Assembly: GCF_000971055.1 (NCBI RefSeq)
Contig: NZ_LARW01000054.1
Location: 1-46,991 of the forward strand
Direction: 5' to 3'
Length of the DNA stretch: 46,991 bases
Source of the DNA: Sphingomonas sp. SRS2
GTDB taxonomy: Bacteria > Pseudomonadota > Alphaproteobacteria > Sphingomonadales > Sphingomonadaceae
Shown: one piece after another, positions 40,454 to 46,991 of the stretch
Position numbering within the stretch: the stretch's first letter is position 1
How the letters are laid out: each line of letters begins with the position of its first letter
Made by a program: the position numbers and the translations under genes
Notes under the pieces: generated by a model
Database searches by the model: none
What the model saw: only the letters and a program-made list of their open reading frames with translations
Told to the model about the DNA's origin: nothing

Positions 40454-41647
40454 ATGAATCCCTTGCGCGTTCTTCGTCCCAGCGCCATCCGTAGCTTTCT
40501 CGACAGCCAGTCATCCGCTGGTCTCGTGCTCATGGCGGCGGCCGCCTTGGCCCTGTTCCTGGCCAACTCACCCTGGCAAATCGCCTACGAAGCCGTTCTA
40601 CATGCCAATCTCGGCCCGCTCTCATTGGAGCACTGGATCAACGACGGGCTCATGGCGATCTTCTTCCTGCTGGTCGGGCTGGAGATCAAGCGTGAAGTCC
40701 TGGATGGCCAGCTGTCGACCTGGCCCCGCCGGATCCTGCCTGGGGTCGCCGCTCTGGGCGGGATGGCCGTACCAGCGCTCGTGTACCTGGCTTTCAATCG
40801 GGGGCCGACCGCAGCCGGCTGGGCTATCCCGGCTGCGACCGATATCGCTTTTGCCCTCGGCGTCATCGCGCTGCTCGGCAACCGCGTTCCGGCCTCGCTG
40901 CGTGTGTTCCTGGCGGCGCTCGCGATCATCGACGATCTGGGCGCGGTGGTGATCATCGCCCTCTTCTACACCGCCAAGATCTCGCTGCTCGATGCCGCTG
41001 GCGCGGTGGCCGTGATCGGCCTGCTGATCGGGCTCAACCGGTTCGGAGTCCGCAGGCTATCGCCCTATCTGATTATCGCCCCTTTCCTTTGGATACTGGT
41101 ATTCCGGTCCGGCATCCACGCGACGCTCGCTGGCGTCGTGCTCGCGCTGACGATTCCGATGGAACGGACGCCCGGCCGGCGAGATGCAGACGTGGACAGC
41201 CCACTTCACAGGCTGGAACATGCCCTGCACCTACCGGTGGGCTTTTTGATCGTTCCGGTCTTTGGTCTGGCAAACGCCGGCGTGTCGGTGTTGTCGCTTC
41301 CCGTGGAGGCGCTGGTTGCGCCCGTCACGCTTGGCGTGGGACTGGGATTACTGGTTGGAAAGGTGACGGGTGTCCTGGGCTTCGCGATGCTCGCAATTTG
41401 GCTCGGCTTCGCGCACATGCCGGCGCACGCTGGCAAGCTCCACATGCTCGGTGTCGCGCTGCTATGCGGGATTGGCTTCACGATGAGCATTTTCATCACC
41501 TTGCTGGCCTTTCCGGGCCATCTCATTTTGCAGGCGGAGGCAAAGCTCGGCGTTCTGGGCGGCTCCCTCGTCGCAGGGCTTTTGGGCTATGCCGTGCTCG
41601 CCATTGCCATTCGAGGGCACCATGCAGCGCCCGGCAGCGAGCGCTGA
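40454..41647 (+). CDS. nhaA: Na+/H+ antiporter NhaA
   Basis: A 397-residue membrane protein with about twelve helices. Key NhaA motifs: SLEHWINDGLMAIFFLLVGL EIKREVLDGQ (residues about 60-90), AIPAATDIAFALGVIALLG near 130 with the first Asp, LAIIDDLGAVVIIALFY near 160 with the DD ion-binding pair, and ALLCGIGFTMSIFITLLAF near 345. It extrudes sodium or lithium in exchange for protons. The start MNPLRVLRPS is fixed by the family; the upstream frame is longer but not protein-like. Confidence 0.95.
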   Translation: MNPLRVLRPSAIRSFLDSQSSAGLVLMAAAALALFLANSPWQIAYEAVLHANLGPLSLEHWINDGLMAIFFLLVGLEIKREVLDGQLSTWPRRILPGVAALGGMAVPALVYLAFNRGPTAAGWAIPAATDIAFALGVIALLGNRVPASLRVFLAALAIIDDLGAVVIIALFYTAKISLLDAAGAVAVIGLLIGLNRFGVRRLSPYLIIAPFLWILVFRSGIHATLAGVVLALTIPMERTPGRRDADVDSPLHRLEHALHLPVGFLIVPVFGLANAGVSVLSLPVEALVAPVTLGVGLGLLVGKVTGVLGFAMLAIWLGFAHMPAHAGKLHMLGVALLCGIGFTMSIFITLLAFPGHLILQAEAKLGVLGGSLVAGLLGYAVLAIAIRGHHAAPGSER

Positions 41648-41792
41648 GGGGTCTAGAAAAGCTGGCCACGTCAGCGGCCCGAAAGGAATTATTGGTAGCA
41701 AGCGGCGATCAGCCGGTATCGCAACGCCCTGAAACCGAGGCCAGACAACGTGTTCTCTGACGATGGAGTTCCTCCAAGCTCGTTTCGGGCAA

Positions 41793-42431
41793 CTACACCC
41801 CTTCCCCTAAAGAACGGTCGCGCCCGGTCATGCGCGGCACCAGGATCAGCGTCCGACCTTCCACCCGCCAACTCTCAAGCTGAGATAGGAAATTCATTCC
41901 CAATATGTCGACCGGTCCCAGCGCCGGTGCAACGATGACCGGCAGCGCCTGCGCCTCGATTTCGCCAAGCTGAAGGTGATCGATGACACCTGTTTGTGCC
42001 TGAACCGTGCCATTGGCAGTCCGAAGCAAGACCGGCAGCGGACCGGCGGAGGCCTCTACCCCCGCCGCCTGCGCGGTTTGCGGTGATAGCGCTGTGACTG
42101 TAGCACCGCTGTCGACGAGCATGCGCCGCTTCACGCCGTTCACCTCTACTCGCGCCCAGAAATGACCATCGGGGGCCATAGCGATGCGGACCTCTCGACC
42201 TGATATAGTCTGTTGCTCGAAACCAAGCCGGTCCCAGAGCGCCGCAAGCGTAGGGTCGAACGGTGCCTGTCGCGCCAGAAGGAATAGTCCGAACCCGAGA
42301 AATGCGATCGAAAACGCCAGCCGCAGCAGCCGACCAATATAGGGCAGCTTGAACAACAGGATCAGCATAAGCGCCGCTGCGCCTGCATAGACGGCCAGCA
42401 TCGGCCATCCGGGATCGATGGTGGGGTTCAT
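41793..42431 (-). CDS. Clan AA (retropepsin-like) aspartic protease, membrane-anchored
   Basis: A 212-residue protein. Two N-terminal helices (LAVYAGAAALMLILLFKL, LLRLAFSIAFLGFGLFLLA) anchor it, and the periplasmic or outer domain starts near residue 85. RRMLVDSGATVTALS holds the catalytic DSG, and DILGMNFLSQLESWRVEG is the typical C-terminal motif. This is the TIGR02281 family, widely found in proteobacteria. Its substrate is unknown. The 3' end lies 145 bp from nhaA, convergent. Confidence 0.88.
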   Translation of the reverse strand: MNPTIDPGWPMLAVYAGAAALMLILLFKLPYIGRLLRLAFSIAFLGFGLFLLARQAPFDPTLAALWDRLGFEQQTISGREVRIAMAPDGHFWARVEVNGVKRRMLVDSGATVTALSPQTAQAAGVEASAGPLPVLLRTANGTVQAQTGVIDHLQLGEIEAQALPVIVAPALGPVDILGMNFLSQLESWRVEGRTLILVPRMTGRDRSLGEGV

Positions 42432-42442
42432 GTGTCGGTTAA

Positions 42443-42595
42443 CTCGGCGTCGCGCCTAACGATCCGCTGTGGCAGAAAGTGACCGCGATCGGAAGCTTGG
42501 CCGAGATCATTGACTATGCCAGACTCACGGTGTGACCGGGCTATGGCAATCGGCAGCAACTATCCGATTTTATTCGCGCCGCCGGGAAAAGGTAG
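42443..42595 (+). pseudogene. Possible short gene remnant
   Basis: One frame reads NDPLWQKVTAIGSLAEIIDY ARLTV, then a TGA, then GYGNRQQLSDFIRAAGKR and a TAG. Both halves look like protein sequence but no family is recognised. It may be a decayed 3' end or chance. Confidence 0.2.
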
Positions 42596-42643
42596 CGCGC
42601 CGCTCTCGGGAAGACGATCATGGCGGCGCTGCCAGCATGTGGA

Positions 42644-43240
42644 TTAGCTGGGCTGAAAGCGCACCACACGCCAGATATAATAAGCGACGAGCCCGGCCAT
42701 GATGACCGAACTAGCGGGACCAAGATAGCGTTCAACGGCATCAAACTCCTTACCGAGAAGGTAGCCGGCAACACCCAGGGCACTGTTCCAGAATCCTGCC
42801 CCGAGCATCGTTAGAAAAAGAAAGCGGATACCTGGCATGGCGAAGATGCCAGCTGGGATCGAAATCAGCGTACGCAGGCCGGGCACGACATGCGCAACGG
42901 GGACAGCCCAGCTATGATGGCGGCAGAACCAGTGTTCGAGCGAGGCGATATCGTTTTCGGACAATGTTATCCAGCGGCCATGGCGGCCCGCCCATCGTCG
43001 TAAGCGCGCTTCGCCCAGACGATGTGCTACCGCGTACCAGAACATCGCCCCCGCAAGCGTGCCGAGGGTGCCGGCCACCAGCACGCCCACAAGGCTCAGC
43101 TTGCCCTCGCTGGCCGAAAAGCCAGCGAGCGGCATGATGAGCTCGGACGGAATCGGCGGAAAAAGATTCTCGAGGAACATCAGCAAGGCGATGCCGGCAT
43201 AGCCGAACTTCTCGACCAGATCGGTGATCCACTGGGTCAT
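42644..43240 (-). CDS. DedA family membrane protein
   Basis: A 198-residue protein. Typical features are LLMFLENLFPPIPSELIMPL AG near residue 22, VLVAGTLGTLAGAMFWYAVA HRLG near residue 52, VPVAHVVPGLRTLISIPAGI FAMP near residue 115 and GAGFWNSALGVAGYLLG. DedA proteins are lipid flippases or transporters for undecaprenyl phosphate and related lipids. Its ATG overlaps the end of the calcium exchanger gene by 4 bp (ATGA), so the two form an operon. Confidence 0.92.
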   Translation of the reverse strand: MTQWITDLVEKFGYAGIALLMFLENLFPPIPSELIMPLAGFSASEGKLSLVGVLVAGTLGTLAGAMFWYAVAHRLGEARLRRWAGRHGRWITLSENDIASLEHWFCRHHSWAVPVAHVVPGLRTLISIPAGIFAMPGIRFLFLTMLGAGFWNSALGVAGYLLGKEFDAVERYLGPASSVIMAGLVAYYIWRVVRFQPS

Positions 43241-44319
43241 CCGCCTGCCCCCTCACGTCGAGCATCGCGCTCAGCTTGTGGCTGGGCTGGGACCTGTGCG
43301 AGCGCCGCCACACCGAGCGCGAATAGGCCAAGCACCGCAGCGGAATCGATCCCCATCTTGAAGATGGTGCGATTGCGATGCTCGAGCAGCCCGACCATGA
43401 AGATGCCGATCAGCATCGCACCGAGCAGCGCCGACGCGACCTCGAACGCGCCCAGCGTGTTCAGGATCGGCTGGCCTTCATAGATGAGGTCGCCGACGGG
43501 CAGCAGCGCGAGGTTGATGAAGTTGGTACCCAGCACCTGGCCGAATGCCATCTCCGGCCGATTGAGCTTGAGCGCCACCAGCACAGTGACCAATTCGGGC
43601 AGCGAAGTCGCCGTTCCGATCAATGCAAAACCGACGATCGCGCTCGTCAGCCCAAGTTGCGCGGCCAGCGCGTCGCCTACCTGCGAAAGCGTATAGCCGG
43701 CGGCAAACAACAGCGCGCCATTGAAGACGACGTGCATCCACAACTGCGACATCGGTCTGTCCATGCCGGCCGGCTGTGGCTCGCCACCACGCTTCTCCTC
43801 CTCGACTGACCATGGCGACCGCTCGTCATGCCCCGTGGAAATCCATAAGAACCCCAGACTCGCGAGACCTATCGCCAGACTGCCGATTCCAAGCGGGCCA
43901 ACGGCCGCGTCACCAATCGTGATCGCGGCGGCGATTGCGATCAGAATGATCATGCCGAGAGCGGCCATCATCATGGTCGAAGGCTGAGCCACGATCGAGG
44001 TCACGGCCTTCCGCCCGACGAGCGCGTCGGCAACCGCGAGCAACACGATATTGATGGCCGCCGAGCCGAGCAGGTTATTGATCGCGAGCGAAGGGTTGCC
44101 GATGGCTGACGCCGTGGTGACGTTGGCGAGCTCCGGCAGCGACGTGATGCCGCCAAGCAGCAGCATGCCGACGAAGACATGACCGAGCCCTGTCTTCGCG
44201 GCGATCACATCAAGCGCGCGGGTCAGGCGCGCACCGGCGCCCCAGATCACAGCCGCGGCGACAAGGAACAGCGCGAGATTGAGCCCGATCGGATAGGTGG
44301 CGGCGTTGGATAGCGGCAT
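43237..44319 (-). CDS. Sodium/calcium exchanger family protein
   Basis: A 360-residue membrane protein with ten or so helices in two inverted repeats. The alpha repeats are GHVFVGMLLLGGITSLPELA N near residue 45 and SAIVGFALIGTATSLPELVT VLVA near residue 220, each with the S-L-P-E motif, and each followed by LGSAAINIVLLA or LGTNFINLALLP. A charged loop separates them (residues about 165-195). It moves calcium or another cation against sodium or protons. A GGAAC-N17-GTT pair (44328-44352, minus strand) lies just before the ATG; this would be an EcfG-type promoter with almost no leader. Confidence 0.9.
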   Translation of the reverse strand: MPLSNAATYPIGLNLALFLVAAAVIWGAGARLTRALDVIAAKTGLGHVFVGMLLLGGITSLPELANVTTASAIGNPSLAINNLLGSAAINIVLLAVADALVGRKAVTSIVAQPSTMMMAALGMIILIAIAAAITIGDAAVGPLGIGSLAIGLASLGFLWISTGHDERSPWSVEEEKRGGEPQPAGMDRPMSQLWMHVVFNGALLFAAGYTLSQVGDALAAQLGLTSAIVGFALIGTATSLPELVTVLVALKLNRPEMAFGQVLGTNFINLALLPVGDLIYEGQPILNTLGAFEVASALLGAMLIGIFMVGLLEHRNRTIFKMGIDSAAVLGLFALGVAALAQVPAQPQAERDARREGAGG

Positions 44320-44361
44320 GGAACCACAACGGGATGGCAGCGAACGCGTTCCCGGTGTCGC

Positions 44362-44646
44362 TCAGATCAGCAGCGCCGGCAGCCCCTGCCAGAGGATCGC
44401 GATCCCGGCGAGACCAAGCCCCACGATCGCGACCGAGCGAACCCATCGGTCCATCGCCGTTCCCGCATCATGGCGGTATCCCCGAAGCATGAGGACTCCA
44501 ACGCCGCCGAGACAAGCGAGCGTGACCAGCAGCGTCAGTCCTCGCGCTAGCGGCGAGGAGAGCCAGATACTTGCAACGATGTAGAGTGAGAAAAAGTGGA
44601 CCGCCCAGATGACGAGGCCACCAAGCAGGAAGGCCCAGGTCCGCAT
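44362..44646 (-). CDS. Small three-helix membrane protein
   Basis: A 94-residue protein with three hydrophobic helices (WAFLLGGLVIWAVHFFSLYI, ARGLTLLVTLACLGGVGVLM L, SVAIVGLGLAGIAILWQG). It starts 3 nt after the stop of the oxidase gene, so it is in the same operon. Such small proteins usually accompany terminal oxidases, possibly as assembly factors or subunits. I cannot identify it further. Confidence 0.65.
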   Translation of the reverse strand: MRTWAFLLGGLVIWAVHFFSLYIVASIWLSSPLARGLTLLVTLACLGGVGVLMLRGYRHDAGTAMDRWVRSVAIVGLGLAGIAILWQGLPALLI

Positions 44647-44649
44647 GGT

Positions 44650-46991
44650 TCAGCCGCCTACCGCACGCGTCAACACCGCCGTCAATGCGCCTTGGCCTGC
44701 GGCATAAACAACCCACAACACGCAGAGGTCGAGGCTGTTGTTGCGCGGCCGTACGATCATGCCGCGGCTGTTGCGCGCCGAGAGATAGCCAGCCATCAGC
44801 AGGCCGATGGCCGCGAGCATGGCTTCCAGGCTGAGCAGGGCATAGATTGTCGCCCCCTGTCCGCTTGCCTCCGGACGCAATCCCGACGCGGTCCAACTCC
44901 ACAGGTCCGCGCCGATGCCCGCCGCCAGTGCCAGTGTGGCGCATAGGAACAAGACGCCCGGCGTCCACAGCTCCGTCGCCTCACGCGCCAGCATGTGCCG
45001 GGACAGCCCGGCCAGACCTGCGGCCGCGGCATAAGCGGGCAAGATAAGCCAGAGCGCGGTAGGATCGGCGGGCGCGATCCAGAATTGCGGCTGGACGCCG
45101 TAGAGATAGAAGAAGCTGAACAACCCCATCACGAAGATCATGCCCACCACGATCAGCAGGATCACCATCGCCCACCACCCATGGCTGCTCGAGCCGGTGA
45201 TATAGGTCGGCAGGCGAATACCCGCGCCGACGTCGACGTCGGGCTCCTTCACCAGCCGGTCCGTATCCCACAGCCAGCGCAACACGCAGATCACCGCGAA
45301 CACGCCGCAGGCGAAAGAAGGCTTGTAAGCCTGGATGGTCAGCAGGATGAAGAAGCCGGCGGTGAAGAGGGCAGCCAGGAACGGCCACACTGACGGCCCG
45401 GGCATGATCTGAAGATATTGCGGCTCCGCGCGAAGCGGGCTGGTGATGATCGTCTCACGCAGGCCGGTGGCCGAGCCCGGCAGGAAATATCGCCCAGCCT
45501 CGACATCCTCCGCCAGCTTCGGATCGTCCCATAGCGGCTCGCGGCTTTTCACCACCGGAATGCTGCGCGTCGAATAGAGCCCGGTCGGCAGCCATTCGAG
45601 CGTGCCGCCGCCATAGACGTTGCCCGCGTCATCATTTGTCGTGAACCGAAAATTGCGCGCCACATCGAGCAGGAACATAATCACGCCCGCCGCCAGCATG
45701 AACGCACCTATGGTCGAGATCATGTTGGTGACCTCCCAGTCGCGGCCCGGCAGATAGGTATAGACGCGGCGCGGCATGCCCATCAGGCCCGTCAGATGCA
45801 TCGGCCAGAAGGTCACCTGCATGCCGACGAACATCAGCCAGAAGGCCCATTTGCCGAGCCGCTCCGACAGCGCGCGGCTGCTCGTCATCGGCGCCCAGTA
45901 ATAAAAGGCGGCGAACATAGGGAAGACCATGCCGCCAATCAGCACATAGTGGAGGTGCGCGACGATGAAATAGCTGTCGTGCGCCTGCCAGTCGAACGGC
46001 ACCATCGCCACCATCACGCCGGTCAGGCCGCCGATGACGAAGGTGACGATGCCACCAAGCAGGAACAGCGTAGGCGCATTGAAGCGCGGCTTGCCCACCG
46101 CGAAGGTCGCGATCCACGAGAAGACCTGGATGCCGGCGGGCACACTCACCGCCATGCTCGCGGCCGAGAAGAAGCCGATCGACAGGTTCGGCATGCCGGT
46201 CGTGAACATGTGGTGCGCCCACACCCCGAAGCTGATGAACCCGGTCGCAAGGAAGGCGAGAACGATGAGATAGTGGCCGACGAGTTGCGTTCGCGTCATC
46301 GTCGCCACCATCATCGAGACAAGGCCCGATGCAGGCAGGAAAATGATATAGACTTCCGGGTGGCCGAAGAACCAGAACAGGTGCTGCCACAGCACCGCAT
46401 CGCCGCCTCGCGTGGGATCGAAGAACGGCCAGTTGAACGCGCGTTCCAGCTCGAGCAGTAATGTGCCGAGGATCACCGAGGGGAAGGCGATGATGATCAT
46501 CACCCCGAACACCAGCATGGCCCAGGCATAGATCGGCATCTTGTCGAGCGTCATACCCGGCGCGCGCGTGCGCAGCACGCCAACCACGATTTCGATGGCG
46601 CCGGCGATCGCGCTGATCTCGATGAAACCGATCCCGAGCAGCCAGAAATCGGCATTGATCCCCGGCGAATAGGTGATGCTGGTGTAAGGCGGATACATGA
46701 ACCAGCCGCCATCGGGCGCGAGGCCGAAGAACAGCGAAGCGAAGAAGCACAGCCCACCGACGAAATAGGCCCAGAAGGCATAAGCCGACAGACGGGGGAA
46801 TGGCAGATCGCGCGCCGCCAGCATCTGCGGCAGCAGCAACACCCCGATCGCTTCGACCATCGGTACGGCGAACAGGAACATCATCACCGTGCCGTGCATG
46901 GTGAAGAACTGGTTGTAGGTGTCTTGCGGCAAGATGCCTTGAAGCGGCAGCGCGAGCTGCACGCGCATCACCAGCGCGAGGATGCCCGCAA
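44650..46991 (-). CDS. Cytochrome c oxidase subunit I fused to subunit III-like domain (partial)
   Basis: The gene runs off the right edge, and its N-terminus is missing. At least 773 residues are visible. Ligands are present: FFTMHGTVMMF (heme a His), WFFGHPEVYIIFLPASG (CuB His with the cross-linked Tyr, and the D-channel Glu typical of A-type oxidases), AHHMFTTGMPN (two CuB His) and DSYFIVAHLHYVLIGG (heme a3 and a). From about residue 530 a second set of helices (SSHGWWAMVILLIVVGMIFV MGLFSFFYLYG) resembles subunit III, so this is a I+III fusion. It is the terminal oxidase of aerobic respiration. Confidence 0.93.
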   Translation of the reverse strand, partial: AGILALVMRVQLALPLQGILPQDTYNQFFTMHGTVMMFLFAVPMVEAIGVLLLPQMLAARDLPFPRLSAYAFWAYFVGGLCFFASLFFGLAPDGGWFMYPPYTSITYSPGINADFWLLGIGFIEISAIAGAIEIVVGVLRTRAPGMTLDKMPIYAWAMLVFGVMIIIAFPSVILGTLLLELERAFNWPFFDPTRGGDAVLWQHLFWFFGHPEVYIIFLPASGLVSMMVATMTRTQLVGHYLIVLAFLATGFISFGVWAHHMFTTGMPNLSIGFFSAASMAVSVPAGIQVFSWIATFAVGKPRFNAPTLFLLGGIVTFVIGGLTGVMVAMVPFDWQAHDSYFIVAHLHYVLIGGMVFPMFAAFYYWAPMTSSRALSERLGKWAFWLMFVGMQVTFWPMHLTGLMGMPRRVYTYLPGRDWEVTNMISTIGAFMLAAGVIMFLLDVARNFRFTTNDDAGNVYGGGTLEWLPTGLYSTRSIPVVKSREPLWDDPKLAEDVEAGRYFLPGSATGLRETIITSPLRAEPQYLQIMPGPSVWPFLAALFTAGFFILLTIQAYKPSFACGVFAVICVLRWLWDTDRLVKEPDVDVGAGIRLPTYITGSSSHGWWAMVILLIVVGMIFVMGLFSFFYLYGVQPQFWIAPADPTALWLILPAYAAAAGLAGLSRHMLAREATELWTPGVLFLCATLALAAGIGADLWSWTASGLRPEASGQGATIYALLSLEAMLAAIGLLMAGYLSARNSRGMIVRPRNNSLDLCVLWVVYAAGQGALTAVLTRAVGG

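Noticed and set aside
1-46991. CRISPR array, rRNA, replication origin
   Set aside because: No regularly spaced repeats, rRNA sequence, or DnaA-box clusters with parAB or dnaA were seen.

Overview
The window is GC-rich bacterial DNA whose gene families point to an alphaproteobacterium of the order Sphingomonadales: UbiK-TspO-TlyA, an egtD-egtB pair, a TamA/TamB pair, a DUF6961 protein, an EipA-type DUF1134 protein, and many short intergenic spaces with GGGAG/AAGGAG ribosome-binding sites. No species can be named from the sequence alone.

Region 1 (about 1-8.68 kb) is accessory DNA, probably the right end of an integrated island whose left end lies outside the window. It holds a truncated ISNCY-type transposase, a VOC-family protein, several small hypothetical genes (one DUF6961), a two-gene BRO-antirepressor unit, a class II tRNA gene whose anticodon reads as UUA (a predicted ochre suppressor) followed by a small coiled-coil/winged-helix gene and a strong terminator, an IS1595-type transposase, a DUF2513 protein and a serine recombinase. 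The recombinase ends inside the 3' end of ubiK, which I take as the island/chromosome junction.

Region 2 (8.65-15.83 kb) looks like ordinary chromosome: ubiK, tspO and tlyA, tRNA-Val(UAC), a two-gene osmolyte ABC transporter (ATPase plus a permease/binding-protein fusion), a flavodoxin-fold protein, and egtD-egtB for ergothioneine-type synthesis. A hemerythrin remnant follows.

Region 3 (16-38.8 kb) is rich in envelope and stress functions: DUF3597, PRC-barrel, a glycine-zipper lipoprotein, YihY/BrkB, TamA-TamB, a beta-lactamase-like lipoprotein, a KdpD-like sensor without a kinase domain, an SLC13 permease, MgtC, EipA-like, an MscS-type channel, several tiny membrane or secreted proteins, a MarR regulator and a single-domain response regulator. 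Six copies of a palindrome, TATATCG-N5-CGATATA, lie upstream of genes here and nowhere else that I saw. They suggest a local regulon, with the MarR protein at 37296-37724 as the first candidate regulator.

Region 4 (39-47 kb) carries ion and energy functions: a second MscS-type channel, NhaA, a clan AA aspartic protease, DedA, a sodium/calcium exchanger, a small membrane protein and a cytochrome c oxidase subunit I+III fusion that runs off the right edge.
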